Source: Erysipelotrichaceae bacterium
Lineage (GTDB): Bacteria; Bacillota_I; Bacilli_A; Erysipelotrichales; Erysipelotrichaceae
Assembly: GCA_029101345.1 (NCBI GenBank)
Contig: JAQXQU010000023.1
Span: 1 to 62,171, forward strand
Reading direction: 5' to 3'
Length of the DNA stretch: 62,171 nt
Shown: in pieces, positions 45,699 to 54,966 of the stretch
How positions within the stretch are numbered: position 1 is the stretch's first letter
How the letters are laid out: every line of letters begins with the position of its first letter
The notes under the pieces: model-generated
Told to the model about the DNA's origin: nothing
Seen by the model: the letters and a program-made list of their open reading frames with translations, nothing else
The model's database searches: none
Position numbers and translations under genes: made by a program

Positions 45699-48600
45699 TT
45701 ATTCAACTGACTTCAATGATTCGACCATCTTGATATTCTTTAATGGCTTCTTTGTCATCAGCAATACCAGAATTGTGAAGACAAAGGTGATGGCAAAGCT
45801 GATGAGATAGCTTGGATATTTGATATTCACTGGGAACATGATCATATCCATATTGATGACATTAAGGACAAATCTTAGGCAGACCTTGCCTAAAGGCAAA
45901 CCGACAATACCACCAATAACCGTTAACAACATGATTTCCTTGAAGATATAGGCATCAACTTCATTGTTTCTAAAGCCTAATACCTTCAAAGTCGCAATTT
46001 CTCTGATACGTTCAGAGATATTGACCTGGGTCAAATTGATCAGTACAACAAGCGCTAAGGCACCGGAAGTCAAAATGATGACTGCGATGATGAAATCCAA
46101 AGCCTCTATCATTGTGTTGAACTGTTCAATCATGCTGTTGAAGTCGGATACTGACGCAACATCCTCATTATCCTTGAGACTATCTTCAATTAATGCAATA
46201 TCATTGGATGATCTAAGGGCAATGTTTGTATAGTGGATTGTATCTTCAAAGAGGCTGGCGTAGAGTTCTTCGGAGACGAACAGATAATGCTGGAAGTACA
46301 TTTTGACAATGGCTTCAACCCTGACCTCGGCCTTGACCTGGCCTTTGGATTCAATAGTAATGATGTCACCAGCCTTGATGTTGTTGTTCTTGGCAAACTT
46401 CTCGGAAATCAGGACACCACGATTGGAAAGTTTGATAAGATCATCACTGCCCTTTTCTTCCAGGTTCATGATTTTGGAAGCACTGCGGGCATCCATGACC
46501 TGGCAAATGATGGTCTCCTCCTTATCATTTGCATATACCTTTGAATAATAGGACATGTATGGAACAATCTCATCGTTATTGAGATCTTCTTCCAAGGTTT
46601 TGACCACCTCATCAATTGTATTGTCATTATCAAGGTTGACATTATATTGATAATCAAAGATTTCCGAAAATTGCAGATTGACAACATCGGAGATGGAATC
46701 CTTGATGCCAAAGCCGAGGACCAGCAGTGCTGTACAGCCAGCAACGCCAATAACAGTCATGAAGAAACGGCTCTTATAGCGAATGAGGTTTCTTAAGGTT
46801 ATTTTGGTTGTGAAATTGAGTTTATCCCAAAGAACAGGGATATATTCAAGGAAGACTTTGCGGGCAGCTTTTGGTGCTTTTGGACGCATTAGCTGAGCAG
46901 GCTGTTCAACTAGAATCTTCTTAACAACAAAGAAGGTGACAGTTTCCATCAGGATGGCAAAGGACAATAAGCAGATCAATAGACGTCCTAGATGGATGGT
47001 TCTGATCATCGGTGGCAGAAAATACATCAGACGCCAAGTCTCATAGATGACAGTTGGGAAGATAAGGACACCGATTATTACACCAAAGAAGGAACCAATC
47101 ATCGATGCTATCAAGGCATATTGGAGATATTTGCCAATTATCTGCCGATTAGTAAACCCTAAAGCTCTAAAGATGCCGATCTGCCCTCTTTGCTCATCCA
47201 CCAGACGAGTCATGGTCGTCATGCAGACAAGAGCTGCAACAAGGAAGAAAAGGACGGGCATGACAATGCAGATGGCTTCCATCTGATTGCAGGTATTCTC
47301 ATACATATATGTTGAATAATGGGAATCATGGTCAAGAATAATCCAGCCAGCACTAGGGAGCTCTTCAAGATCCTGCTTGGCTTTTCTTAATTCATCTTCC
47401 GCTTCTTCTATTTTTTCATTGAATTCAATGACACCATTCTTGTATTGTCTAAGTCCGCTGTTGTATTGGGCTTCCCCCTTTTCAAGTTCAATTGAAGCAG
47501 TTTCCAGCTGTTTCTCAGTATTGGCCAAAGTATCCTTGGCAACTTCCAAAGTCTTGGCTTCCACTTCCAATGTTGCCTTTTCCTGGACAATGCCTGTCAT
47601 CTTGGCATAGGTTGTTTCAATGCCCTCAGGATAGCTGTTTTCAATAGAGGCAATACCTTCCCTGATAACAGCGTTGCTTTGTTCAAGGGTATTGATTTCA
47701 TTTTGAATTCTTGCCCTCTCTTCAGCATTTTCTGCATTGTCTTCAAGACCAGCCAATGTTTCATTAAGGACAACCAATTCCGCTTCATTGGCAGCTAGTT
47801 GGGATTTCAGGGCTGTATAAGTGCCATAAGCAACACTGACATCCGAGTAGATTTCCTCAAAGGAACGTTTCTTGGCATCAGCATCTTCGATTGCTTTGAT
47901 TTCAGCATCGATTTTAGGTCTTGTTGTATTGATATACTGCTCTTCTTTGGCAATTGATTCCTTGGTGGAGTTGATGGTAGAAACCATGGTATCAATTTGC
48001 ATCTTGGACGCAATCAGTTTGATATTGGCATCATCCAGTTCCTGCTTGGCATCATCAAGCTGTTTCTGGCCCTTTTCCTTTTCAAGTGCCAGCGTCTCTT
48101 CGCCTTCTCTGATTTTGTCTTCATATTCTTCCAGGATGGTTTCCTTCAGATAGCCTTCCTGCCTTTTAGCCAGAACATTGATTTCCTGCTCGGCATCATC
48201 AATGATTCTGCTGTAGGCATTTGAAAAGGCATCGACATCGGCACAATCAGTCAAAGTGACATAAATGGTAGTGTAGTAGTCAAAGACAAAGACATCATTA
48301 TCAAGATAGATTACTGTCTCAAGGTCAAGGTTATTGAGATTGCTGGTGGACTTCATCTTGGCGAGATATTCGGAAGATTCAACTGCACCAACAATGGTAT
48401 ATTCATCATATTTCAGATAGTCAAAAATAGCATCTTCCTTATCAAGATAAACCTTGATTGTTTGCCCAATCCGCTTCTCATTTTCAAGAATCAGGGCTTC
48501 CTTGTCATTTTCTGGCAATCTGCCGGCAATCAGCTTGAACTGGTTGACATCAGAATCCATTTCCCTAAAGCGGCTAACAGAGGTTGTGCCATCAGTATAG

Positions 48601-48878
48601 CGCAAATAGGCATCAGTCATCTTGGATGGGAAGATATCTTCGACAATCTCCATGCCTTTGATAGCTTCAACATCTTCAGCACAAAAACCATACGTTGAAT
48701 AGAACTGTATGTCTTGCAAGTGCTGTTCTTTGAAATAGCGATCAACCGATTCCCTTTGGATAGGCGGTGTAGCCAAGAGTCCCATCATGAAGGCAACGCC
48801 AATCAGGACAATGCAAACCAAAGTAAAGAAACGATTGAAGGTCTTTCTTATTAAACGATAAGTATCTTTCTGAAACAT
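45699..48878 (-). CDS. ABC transporter permease, FtsX/MacB type with long coiled coil
   Basis: 1059 residues. A first membrane helix lies near residue 20 (LVCIVLIGVAFMMGLLATPP), followed by a MacB-like periplasmic-type domain and an extracytoplasmic coiled coil (about residues 255-515, e.g. KEKGQKQLDDAKQELDDANIK). Two FtsX permease cores follow, with helices near residues 530-660 and 930-1050. Such proteins export peptides or move mechanical signals across the envelope with a partner ATPase. The partner is encoded 2 bases upstream. Substrate unknown; antimicrobial-peptide resistance is typical of relatives. Confidence 0.88.
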   Translation of the reverse strand: MFQKDTYRLIRKTFNRFFTLVCIVLIGVAFMMGLLATPPIQRESVDRYFKEQHLQDIQFYSTYGFCAEDVEAIKGMEIVEDIFPSKMTDAYLRYTDGTTSVSRFREMDSDVNQFKLIAGRLPENDKEALILENEKRIGQTIKVYLDKEDAIFDYLKYDEYTIVGAVESSEYLAKMKSTSNLNNLDLETVIYLDNDVFVFDYYTTIYVTLTDCADVDAFSNAYSRIIDDAEQEINVLAKRQEGYLKETILEEYEDKIREGEETLALEKEKGQKQLDDAKQELDDANIKLIASKMQIDTMVSTINSTKESIAKEEQYINTTRPKIDAEIKAIEDADAKKRSFEEIYSDVSVAYGTYTALKSQLAANEAELVVLNETLAGLEDNAENAEERARIQNEINTLEQSNAVIREGIASIENSYPEGIETTYAKMTGIVQEKATLEVEAKTLEVAKDTLANTEKQLETASIELEKGEAQYNSGLRQYKNGVIEFNEKIEEAEDELRKAKQDLEELPSAGWIILDHDSHYSTYMYENTCNQMEAICIVMPVLFFLVAALVCMTTMTRLVDEQRGQIGIFRALGFTNRQIIGKYLQYALIASMIGSFFGVIIGVLIFPTVIYETWRLMYFLPPMIRTIHLGRLLICLLSFAILMETVTFFVVKKILVEQPAQLMRPKAPKAARKVFLEYIPVLWDKLNFTTKITLRNLIRYKSRFFMTVIGVAGCTALLVLGFGIKDSISDVVNLQFSEIFDYQYNVNLDNDNTIDEVVKTLEEDLNNDEIVPYMSYYSKVYANDKEETIICQVMDARSASKIMNLEEKGSDDLIKLSNRGVLISEKFAKNNNIKAGDIITIESKGQVKAEVRVEAIVKMYFQHYLFVSEELYASLFEDTIHYTNIALRSSNDIALIEDSLKDNEDVASVSDFNSMIEQFNTMIEALDFIIAVIILTSGALALVVLINLTQVNISERIREIATLKVLGFRNNEVDAYIFKEIMLLTVIGGIVGLPLGKVCLRFVLNVINMDMIMFPVNIKYPSYLISFAITFVFTILVLLMTKKPLKNIKMVESLKSVE

Positions 48879-48880
48879 CT

Positions 48881-49582
48881 TTAGTACTCTATATCATCAA
48901 TATCCATTGGGTGTTCATTGAGCTCGATCTTTTCAATCTTGCCGCTGCGAACATGAATGACTTTCTGGGCCATGCCAGCCAGGGCGGCATTGTGTGTAAT
49001 CATGATAACAGTCATGCCATTCTTGAAGGACATGTCCTGCAGAACCTTAAGGACCTGTTTACCGGTGACATAGTCAAGGGCACCGGTTGGTTCATCGCAT
49101 AAAAGCAGCTTCGGATTCTTGGCAACAGCTCTGGCAATGGCAACACGCTGCTGTTCACCACCGGATAACTGGGATGGGAAGTTGTCCATACGATCCTTTA
49201 GTCCCACCATTTCCAGCACTGATGAAGGATTAAGTGGGTCCTTGCAGATTTGGATGGCCAACTCAACATTTTCCTTAGCAGTCAGATTCTGTACCAGATT
49301 ATAGAACTGGAAGACAAAGCCGATATCATAGCGTCGATAATCACATAATTGCTTGTCATTGTATTTAGCGATATCCTTGCCATCAATCATGACCTGTCCT
49401 TTGCTGGAAGTATCCATGCCTCCAAGAATATTGAGAATAGTTGTCTTGCCTGCACCAGAAGCACCAAGGACCACAACAAATTCGCCCTTTTCTACTTCAA
49501 AGGAAACATCATCAATAGCTTTGATTTCAACTTCACCCATTGTGTAAATCTTTGAAACATCTTTAAATTCAATAAACGCCAT
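48881..49582 (-). CDS. ABC transporter ATP-binding protein (MacB/LolD type)
   Basis: 233 residues. Walker [19 protein letters not shown], signature [20 protein letters not shown], Walker [13 protein letters not shown]-loop [17 protein letters not shown]-type text [19 protein letters not shown] places it in the MacB/LolD group that drives FtsX-like permeases. Start 49582; the permease gene follows by 2 bases, so they form a two-gene operon. No regulator is next to it. Confidence 0.93.
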   Translation of the reverse strand: MAFIEFKDVSKIYTMGEVEIKAIDDVSFEVEKGEFVVVLGASGAGKTTILNILGGMDTSSKGQVMIDGKDIAKYNDKQLCDYRRYDIGFVFQFYNLVQNLTAKENVELAIQICKDPLNPSSVLEMVGLKDRMDNFPSQLSGGEQQRVAIARAVAKNPKLLLCDEPTGALDYVTGKQVLKVLQDMSFKNGMTVIMITHNAALAGMAQKVIHVRSGKIEKIELNEHPMDIDDIEY

Positions 49583-49735
49583 AATCCATACCTTTTATTT
49601 ACTTTATCTTATTATCCCATATATTATCTAATGCCAATTATTAATTAGCACTTAATAATCAGTCAATATCTCTTAGTGGCATTAGGATTAGTAATAGCAC
49701 ATCATGCTAAAATTAAAGTGAAGGAGGTAGTAATT

Positions 49736-50704
49736 ATGTGTACTGCTGCTGTATATAAAACAAACGATACCTATTTTGGCAGAAACCTCGACTATGAATT
49801 TTCCTATGGTGAAGAAGTGGTCATTGTACCAAAAAACAAAGCAATTGATTTAAGACATGGCGGAAGGATCGAACATCATTATGCCATGGTTGGCATGGCT
49901 CATGTCATTAATGATATTCCTTTATATTATGATGCAATCAATGAAGAGGGACTCGGCATGGCGGGTTTGAACTTTGTTGGCAATGCCCACTACAACGATT
50001 ATCAGGAGGGTGCTAAGAATATCACGACCTTTGAATTCATTCCATATCTTCTTGCGTCCTGCAGAAATGTTGAGGAAGTCAAGGCTGAGCTAGGCAGAAT
50101 CAATCTCTGCAATACGCCTTTCTCCAAGGAACTGCCAATTGCCCTATTGCATTGGCTTGTCTCTGACAAGGAAGGAAGTAGCATCACCATTGAATATATG
50201 AAGGATGGCCTCCATATCTATGACAATAAGGTTGGGGTTATGACCAATAATCCACCATTCGACTATCAGCTCTTCAATCTCAACAACTATCCTAATCTCT
50301 CACCTAAGGATCCAAAGGCCTATGAAGAAGGTCTCTACCGCTATTCAAGAGGGATGGGCTCCTATGGTTTGCCAGGTGGCCTTTCAAGCATGGAACGCTT
50401 TGTCAAAGTTGCCTTTACTAGAAACAATTCTGTGTCAGGAAGTGATGAAGAAAGCTCTGTTTCCCAGTTCTTCCATATCCTTTCTTCGGTTGAACAGCAG
50501 AAGGGCTGTTGTGAAGTCAAGCCTAATGAGTATGAATATACCATCTATTATTCCTGTGCAAATCTGAACAAGGGCATCTATTATTACGTCACTTATGATG
50601 GCCACCAGATCAATGCAGTTGATATGCATAGGGCCAATCTTGACTCAGATCAGCTCTATCGCTATGCAATGATTCTAAGACCTGCAATCAACTATCAGAA
50701 TTGA
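49736..50704 (+). CDS. Choloylglycine hydrolase / bile salt hydrolase-like (Ntn hydrolase)
   Basis: About 322 residues from ATG 49736. After removal of Met1 the nucleophile is Cys2 (MCTAAVY), then FGRNLDYEF with Arg16 and Asp19, MAGLNFVG, MTNNPPFDYQ and YSRGMGSYGLPGG, all conserved in bile-salt and penicillin-V acylases. The exact amide substrate cannot be read from these motifs. AAGGAGGT at 49720 fixes the start; an earlier in-frame GTG is not used. Typical of gut bacteria. No transporter or bile-inducible operon beside it. Confidence 0.88.
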   Translation: MCTAAVYKTNDTYFGRNLDYEFSYGEEVVIVPKNKAIDLRHGGRIEHHYAMVGMAHVINDIPLYYDAINEEGLGMAGLNFVGNAHYNDYQEGAKNITTFEFIPYLLASCRNVEEVKAELGRINLCNTPFSKELPIALLHWLVSDKEGSSITIEYMKDGLHIYDNKVGVMTNNPPFDYQLFNLNNYPNLSPKDPKAYEEGLYRYSRGMGSYGLPGGLSSMERFVKVAFTRNNSVSGSDEESSVSQFFHILSSVEQQKGCCEVKPNEYEYTIYYSCANLNKGIYYYVTYDGHQINAVDMHRANLDSDQLYRYAMILRPAINYQN

Positions 50705-50835
50705 TGAACAATCATTCTGATTAAGGCAACAATATGTGAAAAATAGCCCATATTCCAAAATTAATCCGAGCATAGTGAGAACATTAGTGTATAATATCTA
50801 TGTCATTTGACGATAATTAAGGGGGTTTGTTTTTT
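50705..50835 (+). promoter_or_regulatory. Promoter of the ECF-DUF62 operon
   Basis: TATAAT at 50790-50795 is a consensus -10, 40 bases before the S-component start, with no clear -35 at 17 bases. No riboswitch fold that I can recognise lies upstream. A GGGGG block at 50821-50825 serves as the ribosome site for ATG 50836. Confidence 0.5.
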
Positions 50836-51414
50836 ATGGAAAACAAGAGTTTCTTACAGAAGCTGCTCGGCACATGGAACACAATGACAATTGTTACTGT
50901 TGGTGTCGGCGCTGCATTGTTCGGTGTATTAATGAACTATGGTGGAATTCCTATCTTCACTAACACTTCATTAACTACAGCTATGATTGTACCAGTTGTT
51001 GTTGGTGCAATGTATGGTCCAGTTCCAGCTGCTGTTGCATGTGGTGTTGGTAACGTTATCGCTGACTTGATTGGTGGTTGGGGCCTTTACCCAGCTTGGA
51101 GTATTGCAAATGCTGTTGCAGGTCTCTTTGTAGGTGCACTTCCTCTATATGGTGCATATATCACAGATGGCAAATTTGAAATCAAGCACATGATCTGGTA
51201 TCTTGTTTGCTTAATTGTTGGTAACGCATTGGCATTTGGTCTTGTTGCTCAGGTCTTCACTGTTATCTTTGAAGGTGGCGATTTGAATGTTTCTCTGATT
51301 CAGGGCTTATACGCTTCTGTTGGCAATATCCTGATTGAAGCTGTTGTCGGTATCCCAGTAATCAAACTGTTAGCTAATCGTTATGCTAGCCGCTCAAATC
51401 TTACTGAAGAATAA
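50836..51414 (+). CDS. ECF transporter substrate-binding (S) component
   Basis: About 192 residues with six predicted membrane helices. The N-terminal helix contains IVTVGVGAALFGVLM, the A-x-x-x-A-like contact for EcfT, followed by the loop NYGGIPIFTNTSLTTA and GNVIADLIGGWGLYP, the motif shared by many ECF S units. Binding specificity is unknown. Its genetic link to DUF62 enzymes hints at a SAM-related compound such as adenosine or a methionine-linked metabolite. ATG 50836 is preferred over a TTG at 50827. Confidence 0.85.
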   Translation: MENKSFLQKLLGTWNTMTIVTVGVGAALFGVLMNYGGIPIFTNTSLTTAMIVPVVVGAMYGPVPAAVACGVGNVIADLIGGWGLYPAWSIANAVAGLFVGALPLYGAYITDGKFEIKHMIWYLVCLIVGNALAFGLVAQVFTVIFEGGDLNVSLIQGLYASVGNILIEAVVGIPVIKLLANRYASRSNLTEE

Positions 51415-51441
51415 TCCAAACTTATAAAAATTAAATAAGAT

Positions 51442-51475
51442 ATGCTTTTGCTATGGCAAAAGCATTCTTTGTTTT
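51442..51475 (+). terminator. Hairpin between S and A genes
   Basis: ATGCTTTTGC TATG GCAAAAGCAT is a perfect 10-bp stem followed by TCTTTGTTTT, strong enough to end most transcripts after the S gene. It may set higher S than AT levels. Confidence 0.72.
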
Positions 51476-51489
51476 AGAAAGGAACATAA

Positions 51490-53205
51490 ATGAGAGAACC
51501 TATTATCGCTTTCAAGGACTTCAGTTTCCGTTATAAGACACAGAAGAATCCGACTCTGCATAATATCAATCTGGAAATCTACCCAGGTGAAAAGGTCCTG
51601 ATTCTTGGTGCTTCAGGAAGTGGCAAGTCAACCCTCTGCAATTGCATCAATGGTCTGATTCCCTTCTCCTATGAAGGAGAAATCAAGGGCAGCTGTGTTG
51701 TCAATGGAATTGAAACCAAGACATCATCAATCTTCAAGCTATCCAACAGCGTTGGTACAGTCTTACAGGATTCTGATGCCCAGTTTGTTGGCCTGACAGT
51801 TGCCGAAGATGTCTCCTTTGTGATGGAAAACAACTTCATTCCTAGGAGTGAAATGTTGCCAGTCATCAAGAAGAATCTGAATATGGTCCATATGCAGGGC
51901 TTTGAGCAGCATGTCCCATTCCAGCTATCAGGTGGCCAGAAACAGAAGGTCGCCATTGCTGGTGTCTTCAATAATGATGTCAAGATCATGATCTTCGATG
52001 AACCTTTGGCTGCTCTTGACCCACAGATGGGCATGCTGGCTGTTGACCTCATTGATGAATTGGCAAGAGAAACCAACAAGACTGTCATCATTGTTGAGCA
52101 TCGTCTGGAAGATGTCCTCTATCGGCCAGTTGATCGCATTATCCTGATGTCCAAGGGTGAAATTGTTGCCGATGTCAAACCAGATGAGCTTCTAAAAGGT
52201 CCAATGCTGAAGGAATCCGGCATCAGAGAACCTCTGTATCTCACAGCAATGAAATATGCCGGCTGTGATATTCAGGATATTGATAATATCTGTAACCTGG
52301 AAGAAATGGTTCTTTCTGATGAAAACAAGGACAAGCTTAGAAAGTTCTTTACAGAAGAAAGAGAAAAGGTTGAAGAAAACAAAGGTGATGTTGTTCTCTC
52401 CTTCAAGAATGTTTCCTACTCCTATGATGGTGTTGAAAAGGTCCTCAAGGATGTTTCCTTTGATATCAGAAAAGGCGAAAGACTGGCTATTATTGGCAAG
52501 AATGGTGCTGGCAAGTCAACAGCTGCTAAGCTGATGACTGGCATCTGCCGTCCTGTTGAAGGAACAGTTACCTTGAATGGCAAAGATACCAAGGAAATGA
52601 CCATCAAGGAAATTGGTGAAACTGTAGGCTATGTCATGCAGGATCCTAACAATATGATTGTCAAGGATCTGATCAAGGATGAAGTTGGTCTGGCACTGAC
52701 CATCAGAAAAATGCCACAGGAACTTGTGGATGAAAAGGTCAAGGTCGCTCTTGAGACTTGCGGTCTATACAAGATGCGCAACTGGCCAGTTGATTCCATC
52801 TCCTATGGCCAGAAGAAAAGAGTTACTGTTGCTTCTATGATGGCACTGGAACCAGATATCCTGATTCTTGATGAACCAACAGCTGGTCAGGACTTCAAGA
52901 GCTATACTGATATCATGAACTTTGTCAACATCCTCAATAAGGAATATGGCAAGACCATCCTCTTCATTACCCATGATATGCATCTGGCTATTGAAAATAC
53001 TGATCGGGCTATTGTCTTCTCTGATGGCAAGCTGATTGATTCCAACAAGGTCTTCTCAGTTCTATCAAATGAAGAGACAATCAGAAAGGCTCATTTAAAG
53101 CAGACTTCATTATATAATCTGGCTCGTAAGCTTGATATTGATCCAGAAATGGCAATCAGACACTTTATTGAATTTGAAAGGACACTAAAGAGAAATGAAC
53201 AATAG
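51490..53205 (+). CDS. ECF transporter ATPase, fused A1-A2
   Basis: 571 residues with two ABC ATPase domains. Domain 1: Walker A GASGSGKSTLCNC, signature LSGGQKQKVAIAG, Walker B IMIFDEPLAALD. Domain 2 starts near residue 300: Walker A GKNGAGKSTAAK, signature region ISYGQKKRVTVAS, Walker B ILILDEPTAGQD. The second signature reads I-S-Y-G-Q, away from L-S-G-G-Q. A fused dual ATPase of this size fits the ecfA1/A2 pair seen as one gene in several Bacillota. Acts with EcfT. Confidence 0.92.
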   Translation: MREPIIAFKDFSFRYKTQKNPTLHNINLEIYPGEKVLILGASGSGKSTLCNCINGLIPFSYEGEIKGSCVVNGIETKTSSIFKLSNSVGTVLQDSDAQFVGLTVAEDVSFVMENNFIPRSEMLPVIKKNLNMVHMQGFEQHVPFQLSGGQKQKVAIAGVFNNDVKIMIFDEPLAALDPQMGMLAVDLIDELARETNKTVIIVEHRLEDVLYRPVDRIILMSKGEIVADVKPDELLKGPMLKESGIREPLYLTAMKYAGCDIQDIDNICNLEEMVLSDENKDKLRKFFTEEREKVEENKGDVVLSFKNVSYSYDGVEKVLKDVSFDIRKGERLAIIGKNGAGKSTAAKLMTGICRPVEGTVTLNGKDTKEMTIKEIGETVGYVMQDPNNMIVKDLIKDEVGLALTIRKMPQELVDEKVKVALETCGLYKMRNWPVDSISYGQKKRVTVASMMALEPDILILDEPTAGQDFKSYTDIMNFVNILNKEYGKTILFITHDMHLAIENTDRAIVFSDGKLIDSNKVFSVLSNEETIRKAHLKQTSLYNLARKLDIDPEMAIRHFIEFERTLKRNEQ

Positions 53206-54115
53206 AATGGTCATCAACTATACACCGGGTCCAACGTTTCTTCATAAGTTGTCCGGTTTCACCAAGGTCTTCCTGTTCCTGGTCATGTCAGCAGCGATCA
53301 TCTCTACTTTTGATATCCGTGTACTGATCCCCCTCTTATTGATAAATCTCATCGAAATCATTTCGATGAAGCCTAACTGGAAGCCAATTATCATTGTCTT
53401 CTCCATCACTTTCGTTACTGTTACATTAATTGGCAATATCATGCTGTTCTTTGTCTCGCCAGCAGCTGGCTATAATAATGTTGGTGCTGAACATATCATC
53501 TGGCAAGCATCTGAGAACCTTTATCTATCAAAGGAATGGCTTTGGTATGTCTTTGTCTTCTTTATCAAGCGTACAACATCCTTTGCCTCAGTTATGGCTT
53601 TTGCCTTAGCAACAACACCTTCGGAATTTGCTTCAGGTCTTAACAAATGCGGCTTATCATATAAGGTCTGTACAGTTGTTTCCCTGGCTTATCGAACAAT
53701 CCCTGATATTGCCAATGACTTTGTAAATATCCGCAATTCCATGATGATGAGAGGTCTGGAACTGCAGGGCAAGGGTGTCAGCGTCTGGAAGAAGATCAAG
53801 AATACAGTCATTCTGCTGGTACCTTTGATCTTCACAGCCTTTGGCAAGGTTGGCAATATTGCCAATGCCATGGACTTAAGAGGTTATGGCAAAAAGAAGA
53901 AGAGAACCTATTATGCAGAAAATGAGCCAACCAAGGCTGATAAGCTGGTCAGAACCCTGACAATTCTTCTTTTATGCTGGACCATCTTCTATATTGTCTA
54001 CTTCCGTATCATCAATCCATGGCCAGCCAAGTACTGGTGTCCATGGTTGGCAAGAGAAGAAGTGACATATGTCAATCCATTAACAACCTTCTTCTTCCTG
54101 AAGTGGTTTAAATAA
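53195..54115 (+). CDS. ECF transporter transmembrane (T) component
   Basis: 306 residues. Hydrophobic helices near residues 23-55, 65-90, 115-140 and later, with the cytoplasmic coupling motif MMMRGLELQGKG (A-R-G type) near residue 185, followed by a second coupling segment AMDLRGYGKKKK. EcfT links the ATPase to the S component. It overlaps the ATPase gene by 11 bases and precedes the DUF62 cluster by 12 bases, so all are likely in one operon. Confidence 0.92.
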   Translation: MNNRMVINYTPGPTFLHKLSGFTKVFLFLVMSAAIISTFDIRVLIPLLLINLIEIISMKPNWKPIIIVFSITFVTVTLIGNIMLFFVSPAAGYNNVGAEHIIWQASENLYLSKEWLWYVFVFFIKRTTSFASVMAFALATTPSEFASGLNKCGLSYKVCTVVSLAYRTIPDIANDFVNIRNSMMMRGLELQGKGVSVWKKIKNTVILLVPLIFTAFGKVGNIANAMDLRGYGKKKKRTYYAENEPTKADKLVRTLTILLLCWTIFYIVYFRIINPWPAKYWCPWLAREEVTYVNPLTTFFFLKWFK

Positions 54116-54127
54116 AGGAGTATTATT

Positions 54128-54964
54128 ATGAGAAATTTAGTTATTCAGACAGATTTTGGAACTGGTTCATTATCAGTAGGTGCCATGCATGGTGTTTGTG
54201 CCATGGTTAGCCAGGACTTGAAAGTAGCTGATGGCAATAATGATGTTGCCCAGTTCAATGTATTGGATGCGTCAGAATCATTGATGTACCAGTTGCCATA
54301 TTGGCCTACTGGCACTGTCTTTGTCTCAGTTGTTGACCCAGGTGTTGGCACTAAGAGAAAGAGCTGCGTGGCCTTGACTAAGACTGGCCAGTATATTGTG
54401 ACACCTGACAATGGCACTTTGACTTATATTGCCGAGAGAATTGGCATTGAAGCAGTTCGTGAGATTGATGAATCCGTCAATCGTTTGAAGGGTTCGGAAG
54501 ATGTCTTCATCTTCCATGGACGTGATGTCTATGCATATTGTGGAGCGAGACTAGCTGCAGGTGTCATTGACTTTGAAGGCGTTGGCCCTGCTTATCCGGT
54601 TGAAGAAGTAGTCTTAGCTGATTATCCACATCCTGTTCATGAAAATGGCATGGTTTCTGGCATGATTGTTGAAGCAACTGAACACTTTGGTTTGGTAGGC
54701 ACAAATATTCCATTCCCTTGGATGGAAGAAGAAGGCATGAAGTATGGTGATAAGGTACGAGTTGTTGTTAAGAACAATGATGAAGTTGTTCTTGATGAAA
54801 TCATCCCACTAGTGCCAACATTTGGCTATGTTGGCTTAAATGAACCGCTGGTCTTCTCATCAGAAACAAGAATGGTCATGCTTGCCAAGAACCAGGGCAA
54901 TGCGACTAAGGATTATCATTTAGGTTATGGTCCAACTTGGACAATGACTGTTACTAAGGCATAA
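54128..54964 (+). CDS. SAM hydroxide adenosyltransferase family protein (DUF62), copy 1
   Basis: 278 residues. Starts VIQTDFGTGSLSVGAM and carries the family catalytic set: VVDPGVGTKRKS (Asp and Arg), PDNGTLTYI, and FHGRDVYAYCGARLAAG (His). Proteins with this triad hydrolyse SAM to adenosine and methionine, and related forms halogenate it. The C-terminal beta-barrel, from about residue 170 (VSGMIVEATEHFGLVGTNI), is present. GGAGT precedes the ATG; follows ecfT. First of five tandem copies. Confidence 0.92.
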   Translation: MRNLVIQTDFGTGSLSVGAMHGVCAMVSQDLKVADGNNDVAQFNVLDASESLMYQLPYWPTGTVFVSVVDPGVGTKRKSCVALTKTGQYIVTPDNGTLTYIAERIGIEAVREIDESVNRLKGSEDVFIFHGRDVYAYCGARLAAGVIDFEGVGPAYPVEEVVLADYPHPVHENGMVSGMIVEATEHFGLVGTNIPFPWMEEEGMKYGDKVRVVVKNNDEVVLDEIIPLVPTFGYVGLNEPLVFSSETRMVMLAKNQGNATKDYHLGYGPTWTMTVTKA

Positions 54965-54966
54965 AT

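Noticed and set aside
48881-50704. Bile salt hydrolase and ABC exporter as one bile-resistance operon
   Set aside because: The genes are divergent with separate promoters and no shared regulator is visible, so the link is only proximity.
50705-50835. SAM or purine riboswitch upstream of the ECF operon
   Set aside because: None of the conserved cores of these riboswitches could be recognised in the 130-base leader.
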